From NCBI GenBank assembly GCA_015069205.1, contig SVIZ01000001.1, positions 1-64,000 on the forward strand: a DNA stretch of 64,000 bases. The letters run 5' to 3'. Numbering within the stretch: position 1 is the stretch's first letter; each line of letters opens with the position of its first letter. Both the position numbers and the translations under genes were made by a program. Origin of the DNA: Oscillospiraceae bacterium (GTDB taxonomy: Bacteria > Bacillota > Clostridia > Saccharofermentanales > Saccharofermentanaceae). The notes beneath the pieces are model-generated. The model was given only the letters and a program-made list of their open reading frames with translations, searched no databases and was not told the origin of the DNA. Below are positions 1-8,808 of this stretch, one piece after another.

Positions 1-40
1 AGATTTCTTTCTTTATTTCAAAACTGTATTTCATATAAAG

Positions 41-69
41 ACCCCCGAAGTTTGTCCAACTTCGGGGGT
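41..69 (-). terminator. Rho-independent terminator, likely for the 85-aa gene at 138-395
   Basis: An 11-bp perfect stem (41-51 with 59-69) around a 7-nt loop. It lies about 70 bp past the stop of the minus-strand gene at 138-395. The minus strand continues with a short, T-containing stretch, so the U-tract is weak. It could also serve a plus-strand transcript entering from outside the window. Confidence 0.6.
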
Positions 70-137
70 TCACTTCATGGAAGATGCCTCTTTGATAACT
101 CAAAAACTGAGTGTGGTTTTCTTATTTGAGATAAGGA

Positions 138-395
138 TTAAGCCTCATCTTCAACCTTTCCGAAAAGGTTGAGTCTGAAGAGCATAGCCTCATCGTCAGG
201 ATCGGAGCAGGAGATCTTTGCGTTGCATACGATACCGCCCTCGATAAGCTTCATGATACCGGTCATCTGGCTGAGCTTGCTCTTAAGATTGAAACGGTCA
301 CCTTCGTCTGTGAGAAGAATTACGTTTCCCTTGCACTCATCAAGTGCCTTCATAAGTGTTGCTACGTCAATGTTGTCTAATACAAATGCTTTCAT
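138..395 (-). CDS. Small conserved hypothetical protein (85 aa)
   Basis: Encodes an 85-residue soluble protein without signal peptide or membrane segment. The body alternates hydrophobic and charged residues, with a central KSKLSQMTGIMKLIEGG and an acidic tail. I recall similar short proteins in Clostridia, sometimes mislabelled as polyA polymerase, but no function is established and I assign none. An AGGAGG-type ribosome site (401-410) sits 5 to 7 nt before the ATG and fixes the start. It stands alone: lysA upstream on the same strand ends at 632 and a hairpin at 525-564 separates them. A short inverted repeat (CCAAGG/CCTTGG, 441-458) lies in its leader. Confidence 0.75.
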   Translation of the reverse strand: MKAFVLDNIDVATLMKALDECKGNVILLTDEGDRFNLKSKLSQMTGIMKLIEGGIVCNAKISCSDPDDEAMLFRLNLFGKVEDEA

Positions 396-524
396 ATTCT
401 AATACCTCCTAGAGTATTGTTTTGTCCTTTTAACTTATCCCCAAGGCTTTTCCCTTGGACAGCCTAATGGTACACTTTCTCACTTTCTCAAACAATGGAT
501 TTGTTAAACAACTTGCATAATACA

Positions 525-564
525 AAGGCCTTGTTTTTGTGCATGTTGCACATAACAAGGCCTT
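525..564 (-). terminator. Hairpin, likely lysA terminator
   Basis: Arms AAGGCCTTGTT (525-535) and AACAAGGCCTT (554-564) pair perfectly, with an inner TGTGCA/TGCACA stem, so the whole 40 nt can fold into one rod. It lies about 70 bp past the lysA stop. On the minus strand it is followed by TTTGTATTATG, a weak U-tract. Confidence 0.6.
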
Positions 565-631
565 AAAAACAATCAATCTGACAAATATGCAATTTCCCGT
601 AAACACATTGAATACAGGCTTTTTACGGAAA

Positions 632-1900
632 TTACTCGCTGATAAGCTTTTTCGCGTACTCAGTATTATCAAGAGTAGCAAAGTAATCATTAAGAGTCTG
701 TGCTCTTCTGATCTCCTTAACGGATCCGTCCTCTTTGAGAAGGAGTTCAGAACACCAAAGTCTGCCGTTATAGTTGTAACCCATGGCAAATCCGTGAGCA
801 CCTGCATCGTGAATCGCAAGGTAATCACCCATGTCGATCTTCGGAAGCATTCTGTCTACGGCAAACTTATCGTTATTCTCGCAAAGGCTGCCGGTTACAT
901 CGTACTTGAAATCGCAGGGTTCGTTTTCCTTGCCGAGAACGGTAATGTGGTGATAAGCACCGTAGATTGCAGGTCTCATGAGGTTTGAAGCACATGCATC
1001 TACGCCGATATATTCCTTATAAATGTGCTTCTCATGAACAGCCTTTGTAATGAGCATTCCGTAAGGAGCGAGCATGAATCTGCCCATCTCTGTATAGATA
1101 GCAATATCACCCATGCCTGCAGGAACAAGAACGCGCTCAAACTGCTTTCTTACACCCTCGCCGATCACCATGATGTCATTTTCTGAATCCTCAGGCCTGT
1201 ATCCGATACCTACACCGCCTGAGAGGTTTACGAATGAGAATTCGATGCCGACCTTCTGAGCGATCTCAACAACAAGTTCGAAAAGCTGTCCTGCAAGTGT
1301 CGGATAGTACTCATTTGATACTGTGTTGCTTGCAAGGAATGCATGGATACCGAACTTCTTAACGCCGTGAGCCTTAAGCTGTGTATATGCTTCAATGAGC
1401 TGCTCTTTGGTCATTCCGTACTTGGAATCACCCGGGTTATCCATGATGCCGTTGCTGAGCTTGAAAACTCCGCCGGGATTATATCTGCAGCTCATGGTCT
1501 CAGGGAACTGGGGTCCTAAGATCTGCTCAAGGAAAGGAATGTGTGTAATGTCATCGAGATTGATGATGCCGCCCAGATTGGCACAGAGTGCGTATTCTCT
1601 TGCGGGTGTATCGTTTGAAGAAAACATGATCGGGCCGCCTACAGCATCGGCAAGAACAAGTTCTGCCTCTGAAGAGCAATCAAAACCAAATCCGTAGTCA
1701 TTGATGATGTCCAGAATATAAGGGTTGGGTGTCGCTTTTACTGCAAAGAACTCGTTAAAGCCCTTATTCCAGGCAAAAGCTTCCTTTACTCGCTTGCAGT
1801 TTTCACGTATTCCCTTCTCGTCATAAATATAAAACGGTGTGTGATGTGTTTTAGCGATCTCTTCAATCTGGCTCTTAGTAACAAAAGGCTTCTTTTCCAT
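632..1900 (-). CDS. lysA: Diaminopimelate decarboxylase
   Basis: Catalyses the last step of lysine synthesis: PLP-dependent decarboxylation of meso-diaminopimelate in the cytoplasm. The protein is a fold-III decarboxylase: an N-terminal alpha/beta barrel with the PLP lysine in FFAVKATPNP (about residue 55), the SSEAEL stretch, a glycine-rich phosphate-binding SGGVGIGYRPE, then a beta domain with VTGSLCENND and DYLAIHDAGAHG, which supply dimer-interface catalytic residues. About 422 aa, normal for the family. I chose the second of two nearby ATGs (1900) because the AGAGG ribosome site is 8 nt from it and only 2 nt from the ATG at 1906. No lysine riboswitch fits in the short leader. Monocistronic by spacing. 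Confidence 0.93.
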   Translation of the reverse strand: MEKKPFVTKSQIEEIAKTHHTPFYIYDEKGIRENCKRVKEAFAWNKGFNEFFAVKATPNPYILDIINDYGFGFDCSSEAELVLADAVGGPIMFSSNDTPAREYALCANLGGIINLDDITHIPFLEQILGPQFPETMSCRYNPGGVFKLSNGIMDNPGDSKYGMTKEQLIEAYTQLKAHGVKKFGIHAFLASNTVSNEYYPTLAGQLFELVVEIAQKVGIEFSFVNLSGGVGIGYRPEDSENDIMVIGEGVRKQFERVLVPAGMGDIAIYTEMGRFMLAPYGMLITKAVHEKHIYKEYIGVDACASNLMRPAIYGAYHHITVLGKENEPCDFKYDVTGSLCENNDKFAVDRMLPKIDMGDYLAIHDAGAHGFAMGYNYNGRLWCSELLLKEDGSVKEIRRAQTLNDYFATLDNTEYAKKLISE

Positions 1901-2030
1901 AGTCATAACCTCTAAAAAAACATATGAGGTAAGGTAACATTTTATTAGGCGAAAAACAAGATATTTGTGCTATATTTACCCTGGAAGAAGGGTTTTCTTC
2001 ACCAACAAACATTTTAGGGAGGTTTTTGAT

Positions 2031-2288
2031 ATGGATAACAGCAATATTCCTGAGGAGTATCGTCCGATATCTATGTGGGGTTATTTCGGATATGAGATCC
2101 TGTTCTCTATCCCGATCGTAGGCTTTATCTGCCTTATCGTTTTCGCAATCGGTGCGAAGAACGTAAACAAGAAGAATTTCGCAAGATCTTATTTTTGCTA
2201 CACCATCATCGTATGCCTGATCGCAATCGTAATCTTTGCCATCATGATGGCTACAGGCGCAGCTTCCGCACTGTCGGAAACATTCTGA
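2031..2288 (+). CDS. Small membrane protein, two helices (85 aa)
   Basis: An 85-residue protein with a hydrophilic N-terminus (about residues 1-18) and two hydrophobic helices, at about 22-45 and 58-80, joined by a basic NVNKKNFARS linker. It resembles short two-helix proteins such as those labelled DUF4870-like or TM2-like only in general layout, so I name no family. The ATG at 2031 is chosen over the longer frame starting at 1965 because a strong GGGAGG site lies 8 nt upstream. It is the only plus-strand gene before 5.3 kb and converges with the gene at 2309. Confidence 0.7.
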   Translation: MDNSNIPEEYRPISMWGYFGYEILFSIPIVGFICLIVFAIGAKNVNKKNFARSYFCYTIIVCLIAIVIFAIMMATGAASALSETF

Positions 2289-2308
2289 GTCAGAAATAAG
2301 CAGCTTTA

Positions 2309-4225
2309 TCAGACGGTTTCTTCAATAACCGTCTCGATCGCAACAGGATCTTCGTCTTGATCAAAATTACCCGTGATTCCGTAACCGGTATTCGGCACCA
2401 TCTTTGAGTAGACGATATCTGCAGCAAGTACCAGCAGAAGGGTCAATGCCAATGGCAATAAGACCCTTCTGTTTATTTTACGGATCATATTATCGAGAAG
2501 GGGCGCAAGCACGTAGATAAACGCAAGCGCGCATATTCCGAATACGAAAAGTCCCTCTGCGCAGATCCTTCCGTGCAGATTGAGGAAGTATCCGTCATAA
2601 TTCCACCACTGCGCACCAAAGATCTCTTCCAAAGCCCAACCGGTAAAATACTCCACCGTACCGCAAAGCGTGACCGCAGACACAAAGAAGATAAACGGTC
2701 TTTTGCGCACTCTTGTCAAAAGGGTAAGAACGATAAGTCCTCCGACGCCGTAGATTGGCAGCCACGGTCCGTGAAGGACGCCGCGGTTTATGAGTTTTCC
2801 TTTCATAAGGAAGTAATACAAAAGTTCCCACATCCATCCGAAATTAGAGAAGATAAAGAACATTATGACAAGCGACAGTACAGAATAGTGTCTTAAGTAA
2901 TGGATATTCTCAAGTGAAGGGATCTTACGCGTTTCAGGGATCGGAGATAATCTCGAAGGATAAGACAGTCCCTTGGCTTCGCTAGCATAAGTCTGCATCT
3001 TCAGCTTCAATGACTCCCTGTTCTCATATTCTATCTCGTCCTTGTTGTTCCAGAGGACTACGCCAAGGTTCTTTGCAAAGAATCTCTCATGGGGAGTATC
3101 AATGCCTTCAAGTTCAACAGCAGGCTTTTTAAGTGTCTCGATAACGTCGGAATACTTTTCTTCCAGAACTTCCGTTTCTGCCGTAGCAAAGAGATACTCA
3201 TCATTAAGGATCTCAGTTCCGGGAATCTTCTTATCCTTGGCATACTTTCTGACCTTTGTGTAGAACTCAGTGTAACAGCATACGAAGTAAGGATTTGCAT
3301 AAAGGATGTTGGCAATGCCCAATGTAAAGAATCCGAGCACATACCAGCCCATAAGGCTCATAAACAGGGCAAAAACCTTCCTTTTATTGCCTCTCATCAT
3401 TCTCCAGGACAGCTTCAATGCCTCGACAGGTCTTACATCAGGGTTCTCAGCTATGATATAAGGCACGAGGATAAGTCCGCAGTGAATAACCGGGAAAAGA
3501 CCAACCGACATGATCCCGATGATCTCAAATAACGTCTTAAGAGCCATTACCAATGAGGCTCTCGTCCATCTTTTAACTCTTACGAGATAAAGATATCTCG
3601 AGAACGGCACTTTCGAATATACACGTCCCTCAAGGAATATCCTTCGGCTCACGGCTACATATACGTTACGTATGTAGATCCAAGTGAATCCTGCAAACAG
3701 CAGCATACCCGTAGCCATTATGATCTGGGCGATACTTTCGGAACCGGCATACTGGACTATTATGGAATAAAGGTTGGAGAAAATGGTATCTTCGACAACG
3801 TAATTTATTACCTGGTTTAAGATGCCTCTCGTTCTGCCAAACATCTCATTGACCTGTTCATTCTCAAAGCTTTTGTTATACAAAGCCTGTTCAATGCCTG
3901 TATAAAGCGAGTCTGCATCCTGGTCGATCGTGGTGTAAGCGTTTTCTATGCGCTTGATATCCTGGACACCGGTAAATTCATACACCGCATCAATAGTGTC
4001 GGTAATAACCTGTCTTCTTACACTAATAAGGTTATCTGACGTAAGGAATTCTGACTGGATGATCAGCGCGAAAAGGCATGCCGCAACGTACATCAGATAA
4101 TGATGCTTAAAATTCCTTTTTGCATCCCGCTTGAGTTCTTTACGCGAGAAGACGAGTTTACCGCTTTCTGGCTCCAGTGTAATCCACCCCCATCTTGGGC
4201 TTATTCTAACAAAAAAACTGCGCAA
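2309..4225 (-). CDS. DUF975-type membrane protein fused to a CmpB-like (PF06541) domain
   Basis: A large integral membrane protein of unknown role. The N-terminal half opens with a basic amphipathic segment (SRKELKRDAKRNFK) and several hydrophobic helices, as in DUF975 proteins. After a soluble linker of about 100 residues, the C-terminal third carries FFIFSNFGWMWELLYYF and WNYDGYFLNLHGRICAEG, typical of the family once named putative ABC transporter CmpB. DUF975 and CmpB domains usually occur as separate proteins, so this is a fusion. The start is uncertain: the frame opens at a TTG inside the terminator of the next gene, no good ribosome site precedes it, and no in-frame ATG lies near the DUF975 start. 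The true start is probably between 4225 and about 4135, at a non-ATG codon. Confidence 0.8.
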   Translation of the reverse strand: MRSFFVRISPRWGWITLEPESGKLVFSRKELKRDAKRNFKHHYLMYVAACLFALIIQSEFLTSDNLISVRRQVITDTIDAVYEFTGVQDIKRIENAYTTIDQDADSLYTGIEQALYNKSFENEQVNEMFGRTRGILNQVINYVVEDTIFSNLYSIIVQYAGSESIAQIIMATGMLLFAGFTWIYIRNVYVAVSRRIFLEGRVYSKVPFSRYLYLVRVKRWTRASLVMALKTLFEIIGIMSVGLFPVIHCGLILVPYIIAENPDVRPVEALKLSWRMMRGNKRKVFALFMSLMGWYVLGFFTLGIANILYANPYFVCCYTEFYTKVRKYAKDKKIPGTEILNDEYLFATAETEVLEEKYSDVIETLKKPAVELEGIDTPHERFFAKNLGVVLWNNKDEIEYENRESLKLKMQTYASEAKGLSYPSRLSPIPETRKIPSLENIHYLRHYSVLSLVIMFFIFSNFGWMWELLYYFLMKGKLINRGVLHGPWLPIYGVGGLIVLTLLTRVRKRPFIFFVSAVTLCGTVEYFTGWALEEIFGAQWWNYDGYFLNLHGRICAEGLFVFGICALAFIYVLAPLLDNMIRKINRRVLLPLALTLLLVLAADIVYSKMVPNTGYGITGNFDQDEDPVAIETVIEETV

Positions 4226-4247
4226 ATCTCAATCGTTTGCGCAGTTC
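4216..4247 (-). terminator. Rho-independent terminator of the SDR gene
   Basis: Perfect arms AACTGCGCAAA (about 4217-4227) and TTTGCGCAGTT (about 4237-4247). On the minus strand the stem is followed by a run of T (4210-4216), giving a strong intrinsic terminator for the gene at 4288-5061. It overlaps the apparent 5' end of the next minus-strand reading frame. Confidence 0.85.
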
Positions 4248-4287
4248 TTATTAATTAAATTAAACCCGGTAAAAAATCTGTTGTGAA

Positions 4288-5061
4288 TTACATGCAGGTA
4301 TATCCACCGTCTACAGGGAGGTTAACACCTGTTACGTATGTTGTTGCGGGAGATGAAAGGAAGCAGATAGCTGTATCGAGCTCGCCGTCGTTGCCGTATC
4401 TCTCGAGAGGTATCATAGTTCTTGCATTAGCCTGGAAGAACTCTGAATCCAAAGTCTCCTTTGTAAGAGGGCTGTAGAAATAACCGGGGCAGATTGAGTT
4501 AACTGTGATGCCGTACTTACCCCACTCAGAAGCAAGAGCTCTTGTAAGGTTAACTACGCCGCCCTTAGCTGCGTGATAAGGAGATGCCGGGGCAACCTTA
4601 TTACCTACAAGGCCGTACATAGAAGCGATGTTGATTACGCGGCCGAACTTCGCAGGGATCATTGCCTTCTTTGCAACTGCTCTTGCAAGTCTGAAAGTAC
4701 CGAAGAGGTCGATGTCGATCTCGTTCATGAACTGCTCATCTGTGATGTCTTCTGCGGGAGCAACTGCGCCTGTACCTGCGTTGTTGACGAGGATGTCGAT
4801 TCTGCCCATCTTAGCGATGATCTCATCGATTGCAGCGTCAACTGCTGCTGTATCTGTAATATCAAGTTTAACTGCAAGAGTCTTTACGCCGTATGTCTTC
4901 TCAAGATCAGCGCAAACTTCTTCAAGCAAGTTCTGACGGCGGGCGATGGCTACGATATTACAGCCCTGATTTGCAAGAGCCTTTGCCATCTGAACACCAA
5001 GACCTGTGGAGCAACCTGTGATAACTGCTACTCTACCCGTAAAATCGAAAATGTTAGCCAT
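4288..5061 (-). CDS. Short-chain dehydrogenase/reductase, gluconate 5-dehydrogenase-like
   Basis: A 257-aa cytoplasmic NAD(P)-dependent oxidoreductase of the classical SDR family. Visible motifs are the Rossmann TGCSTGLG near residue 15, NNAG at about 88, the catalytic Ser in INIASMYG, YHAAKGG (catalytic Tyr and Lys), and PVDGGYT at the end. The C-terminal NSICPGYFYSPLT and the overall pattern match proteins usually labelled gluconate 5-dehydrogenase, but substrate cannot be read from sequence and other polyols or sugar acids are possible. The ATG at 5061 is chosen because AGAGGTGG lies just upstream; the longer frame to 5112 has no ribosome site. It is a single gene with its own terminator. 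Confidence 0.88.
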   Translation of the reverse strand: MANIFDFTGRVAVITGCSTGLGVQMAKALANQGCNIVAIARRQNLLEEVCADLEKTYGVKTLAVKLDITDTAAVDAAIDEIIAKMGRIDILVNNAGTGAVAPAEDITDEQFMNEIDIDLFGTFRLARAVAKKAMIPAKFGRVINIASMYGLVGNKVAPASPYHAAKGGVVNLTRALASEWGKYGITVNSICPGYFYSPLTKETLDSEFFQANARTMIPLERYGNDGELDTAICFLSSPATTYVTGVNLPVDGGYTCM

Positions 5062-5274
5062 AACTATTCCACCTCTTATTATTATTTTTGCCGGAGCTTT
5101 CCAACTCCACAAAAATTATACATAACCAATATCAGTTCATTAAATCAAAACCGTTTGCTTTTTCGAGCAATTTTGTCTATTACTGTGTCGTTTCCATTAA
5201 CTTTTAATCTCGTTTGCAAATAAACCCCTGATAATGATTTTCAATTCACCATCCGTAAGGCGAACTGTCTGCAA

Positions 5275-5285
5275 AATGGTATAAT
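5275..5285 (+). promoter_or_regulatory. Extended -10 promoter of the superoxide reductase gene
   Basis: A consensus TATAAT at 5280-5285 is preceded by TG one base upstream (TGGTATAAT), an extended -10. No good -35 hexamer is seen at the expected distance. Start of transcription would be near 5292, about 30 bp before the ATG at 5323. Confidence 0.6.
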
Positions 5286-5322
5286 GGCGTTACTCAATAA
5301 AATTTACAGGAGGATCATTATC

Positions 5323-5682
5323 ATGAAGTTTTTCAAAGGCAAGTGCGGAACAGTTGTAACCAAGCTTTTCGAGACCGAATGCGAAGGAGGTCCTCTTGAA
5401 GAACTTTTACCCAACACCACTGATGCTGCAGGCGAGAAGCACGTTCCCGTTATCAGCGTTAACGGTCAGGAAGTAACCGTCAAGGTCGGTGAGGTTGCTC
5501 ATCCCATGATGGATGCGCACTACATCACTTTCGTTGCGCTTGAGACTGACAAAGGCGCCATTATCAGACAGCTTAAGCCCGGGCAGGATCCCGTTGCCGT
5601 ATTCACAATCGGCTCTGAAGAGAAGGTCATCGCAGCTTATGAATACTGCAACCTCCACGGTCTTTGGAAGGCTGAAGCTTAA
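5323..5682 (+). CDS. Superoxide reductase (desulfoferrodoxin family) with degenerate centre I
   Basis: Reduces superoxide to hydrogen peroxide in anaerobes. The catalytic Fe(His4Cys) centre is complete: H40, H60, H66, C109 and H112 have the same spacings as the ligands of characterised desulfoferrodoxins, and the catalytic EK pair (E38, K39) precedes H40. The N-terminal domain that in class I enzymes binds FeCys4 keeps only C8 and C20 of four cysteines, so centre I is probably lost. At 119 aa it behaves like a class II enzyme with a domain remnant. Start chosen at the ATG with CAGGAGGATC 8 nt upstream, not at 5284. It likely shares no operon with the glycosyltransferases 24 bp downstream, but read-through is possible. 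Confidence 0.9.
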   Translation: MKFFKGKCGTVVTKLFETECEGGPLEELLPNTTDAAGEKHVPVISVNGQEVTVKVGEVAHPMMDAHYITFVALETDKGAIIRQLKPGQDPVAVFTIGSEEKVIAAYEYCNLHGLWKAEA

Positions 5683-5706
5683 TTCCGTTTAAAATACTCG
5701 ATAGAA

Positions 5707-7257
5707 ATGGGAAGCAGGCGGATTCAAGGAGATAGTAAGCTTACCGGATCTGAACTGGTATTCTTGATTTCGGCAGCAGCTGTAACTATTACGGTCGTAT
5801 CCGCTTGTTCTCCACTTTATCCTTTCAATCCCTGGGATGATGTAAACGTATTCTTTGATCTTGGACGCGGCATCATTCACGGGAAAGTTCCCTACAGGGA
5901 TCTTTTCGATCACAAGGGTCCACTTCTCCATTTCATATATGCATTAGCGGCATTGATATCCGAACGTTCCTTTACGGGTATATGGTTAGTTGAGTGTATA
6001 ACAGCTTCCGTATATTCAGTTTTTTCATGGAAGATCATTAAGCTCTTTGCTGATACAAAAAAGCACAACATCTTTTTCATGCCGTTGTTCCTGGGAATAA
6101 TCTATTCTATGGGAATCTTCAACTTCGGCGGCAATGCCGAAGAACTCTGCTTCCCTGTTATAACGGTAATGCTTTATTTCGGACTCAAAGCTATCGTTTC
6201 AGGAGACGGACTTCCGAAGAATAATGAAGCTGTAATCTGCGGAGTATTAACAGGTGTCCTGTTCTGGATCAAGTATTCATTCCTGGGATTTGTTTTAGGT
6301 TTCTGTATTTATATTTTTATCCTTACGATCAAGAAGAAAAATATCAAAAGGCTCTGCTCACTGGTATGGAGATTCCTTTTGGGATTCGTTGTGATCTCTG
6401 TTCCTGTCTTGGCATATTTCCTCTTTAACAATTCCCTCCCATATCTTTGGGATGCATATTTCCGTGTTAACCTGTTTTTATATCACGAGTCGGCAACATC
6501 CGGTCCTGCCGGAATTCCTGTTATAAAAAACATATATATTCCTGCAGCATGCACGTATTTCACCATTAAGACGGATCCTTCATACGGAATTCTATTATTG
6601 CTTGCTGTTCTGTCCATTTTCTTTATCAACAAAAAGTACCTCAAGAAAACACTTACCCTGCTTGCACTTACATTTATTCTTTCTGAATGTCTGGTCTTCT
6701 CCAAAAACACTTTTGTATATTACTACGGATATATTCTGTGTTATGGTTTCTGCTTCGGATTGATTCCTATGATCAATCTCACAAATAAACTGACTTCCTT
6801 ATATAAGAGAGATTCCCGTTTCATTCCGCTTGTTTTATCCATAGTTTTAATTGCTTCTTATGCATTCGCTCTCGTTCATTCGAAAAACATGTTCCTCATC
6901 CTTTGTTCCAGGAATGACCTTCCCCAGTTCCGCATTTCAGAAACGATCAAGGAAACTCCTGATGCCAAGGTTCTTGTTTATGATTTCATAGATAATGGTT
7001 ATTACACTGCTGCAGGAATTTTACCTGCAAACAGATATTTCTGTTATTTGAATATTGAGGATAACTATCCCGTAATATTAGAAGAACAGGACAAATTGAT
7101 CGAAGAGGGGTATTTTGATTACATAGTAACCTCTCACTTCTATGAACCTGAGTGGGATAATTATGAATATGTTCAGGAAGAGATCGGAACTTATGTAAAC
7201 TATGACAGGAGGACCTTCATAGAAGGTTATAAACTCTATAAAAGGGTGCAGGAATAA
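5707..7257 (+). CDS. Membrane glycosyltransferase, GT-C fold (GT39/ArnT-like), copy 1
   Basis: A 516-aa polytopic membrane protein with about ten hydrophobic helices. The first outside loop carries FNPWDD and GKVPYRDLFDHKGPLLHF, the pattern of GT-C enzymes of the PMT/ArnT group that transfer a sugar from a lipid-linked donor on the outer face; the paired Asp is the expected catalytic base. The C-terminal 100 residues form a soluble domain ending in EGYKLYKRV. The acceptor is unknown. No strong ribosome site precedes the ATG, but the length of the N-terminus matches copy 2. It is followed after 3 bp by a paralogue of almost equal length (7261-8808), so the two are a tandem duplication and surely co-transcribed. 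Confidence 0.82.
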   Translation: MGSRRIQGDSKLTGSELVFLISAAAVTITVVSACSPLYPFNPWDDVNVFFDLGRGIIHGKVPYRDLFDHKGPLLHFIYALAALISERSFTGIWLVECITASVYSVFSWKIIKLFADTKKHNIFFMPLFLGIIYSMGIFNFGGNAEELCFPVITVMLYFGLKAIVSGDGLPKNNEAVICGVLTGVLFWIKYSFLGFVLGFCIYIFILTIKKKNIKRLCSLVWRFLLGFVVISVPVLAYFLFNNSLPYLWDAYFRVNLFLYHESATSGPAGIPVIKNIYIPAACTYFTIKTDPSYGILLLLAVLSIFFINKKYLKKTLTLLALTFILSECLVFSKNTFVYYYGYILCYGFCFGLIPMINLTNKLTSLYKRDSRFIPLVLSIVLIASYAFALVHSKNMFLILCSRNDLPQFRISETIKETPDAKVLVYDFIDNGYYTAAGILPANRYFCYLNIEDNYPVILEEQDKLIEEGYFDYIVTSHFYEPEWDNYEYVQEEIGTYVNYDRRTFIEGYKLYKRVQE

Positions 7258-7260
7258 TAT

Positions 7261-8808
7261 ATGAACAGAACACTTACTAAAAACAACAACGGACTCTCAA
7301 AGCCTGAATTGATTATTCTTTTGCTTTCAGCTGTAATAACGATAACTTTTGTATCTACCAGTTCACCACTTTTTCCGTACAATCCATGGGATGATACCAA
7401 CGTGTTCTTTACAGTCGGACGTGCAATAAAACACGGTCTGGTTCCTTACAGAGATATCTTCGATCATAAGGGTCCTTTGCTTTATTTTATTTATGCCCTG
7501 GCTACCCTGGTTTCAGAAAAATCGTTTATTGGGGTTTGGATCATTGAATGTGCCGCTGCATCTGTCTTCTCCGTCTATTCCTGGAAGATAGCCAAGCTTT
7601 ATACTGTTCCTTCAAAATTCTCAATTGTCTTAATGCCACTGTTCCTTGGAGTTGTATACACATGCAAGATGTTCAACTTTGGCGGAAATACAGAAGAACT
7701 GTGTTTTCCTCTTCTTACCGTCGTTTTATATCTGGTATTAAAAGCCATCGTTTTTTCAGACGGATTGCCCGGGAAAAAAGAAGCTTTGATCTGCGGTATT
7801 ATTTCCGGTGCTTTGTTCTGGCTTAAATATACATTCCTGGGCTTCATGATAGGCGTTTGTCTTTACATTCTTTGTCTGTCTGTCAAGCGCAAAAGTTATG
7901 CCAGACTCTGGTCTCTCATCTGGAGATTCCTGGCAGGTTTCATGATCGTAACTATACCTTTAGTTCTTTATTATCTCGTTAACGGTGCTTTGGGTTATCT
8001 TTGGGAAGCATATTTTTACGATAATATCTTTTTATACTATCGCGATACCGAGACGATCGCCATCTTCTCAATTCCTGTAATCAAGAACATTGCCATTCCG
8101 ATCCATTCCATATTTGCTTCTATAGTTATGTTTCCGTCATTCGGAGTAATGTTGTTTTTCACATTGCTGTCAATGGTTTTCATCGGAAAAGAACACCGCA
8201 AAAAGACATTTATTCTGTTCTTTATGACTTTAGCACTTTCTGCCGGCTTCATATTCACGAGAAGGGTATTTATCTATTACTACGCTTACATTCTTTATTA
8301 CTGTTTCGGCTTTGCATTAATTCCCTTCATCCGCTTATGGAACAAGGCAGAAGAGGTTTTCAAAGACAACAGATCTTTTATCCGAGGTCTTCTGTCTTTT
8401 TCATTAATAATCGTCTTTGCTTTGACGATCTTTTTAGGCAAGAATAAATACCTGATCTTCCAGCCGAAGATGTTTCTTGCGCAATACCGTATGGCAGAAA
8501 CCATAAATCAGACTCCAGATGCAAAAGTTCTTACTTATGATGTAATGGATGCAGGTTTCTATACTGCTGCAGGAATAATGCCGTGCAACAGATATTGTGC
8601 TGACAAGATGTTCGGTGACAGTTATCCGCAGCTTCGTGAAGAACAGGACAGATTGATCTCAGAAGGATATTTCGATTACATAATTACATCTTATTTCTGT
8701 GAAGCAGAATGGGATAATTATGAGATGATCCAGGAAGAGGCAATCCCTTATATCGATTTCACCGGCGAAGAGATCCTTGATGCATACAAACTCTATAAGA
8801 GGATTTAA
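7261..8808 (+). CDS. Membrane glycosyltransferase, GT-C fold (GT39/ArnT-like), copy 2
   Basis: A 515-aa paralogue of the preceding gene, colinear from end to end. It shows the same first-loop signature (YNPWDD, then VPYRDIFDHKGPLLYF), similar helices, and the same C-terminal soluble end (DAYKLYKRI). Conservation is strongest in the first 150 residues and the last 120, and lower in the middle helices that would hold the acceptor, consistent with two enzymes of the same donor type and different acceptors. That reading is inference. The stop codon overlaps the stop of the convergent rRNA methyltransferase by a few bases, leaving no room for a terminator between them. Confidence 0.82.
   Translation: MNRTLTKNNNGLSKPELIILLLSAVITITFVSTSSPLFPYNPWDDTNVFFTVGRAIKHGLVPYRDIFDHKGPLLYFIYALATLVSEKSFIGVWIIECAAASVFSVYSWKIAKLYTVPSKFSIVLMPLFLGVVYTCKMFNFGGNTEELCFPLLTVVLYLVLKAIVFSDGLPGKKEALICGIISGALFWLKYTFLGFMIGVCLYILCLSVKRKSYARLWSLIWRFLAGFMIVTIPLVLYYLVNGALGYLWEAYFYDNIFLYYRDTETIAIFSIPVIKNIAIPIHSIFASIVMFPSFGVMLFFTLLSMVFIGKEHRKKTFILFFMTLALSAGFIFTRRVFIYYYAYILYYCFGFALIPFIRLWNKAEEVFKDNRSFIRGLLSFSLIIVFALTIFLGKNKYLIFQPKMFLAQYRMAETINQTPDAKVLTYDVMDAGFYTAAGIMPCNRYCADKMFGDSYPQLREEQDRLISEGYFDYIITSYFCEAEWDNYEMIQEEAIPYIDFTGEEILDAYKLYKRI

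Noticed and set aside
1907..2030. Lysine riboswitch upstream of lysA
   Set aside because: The leader is too short (about 120 bp to the divergent gene) and lacks the conserved L-box core.
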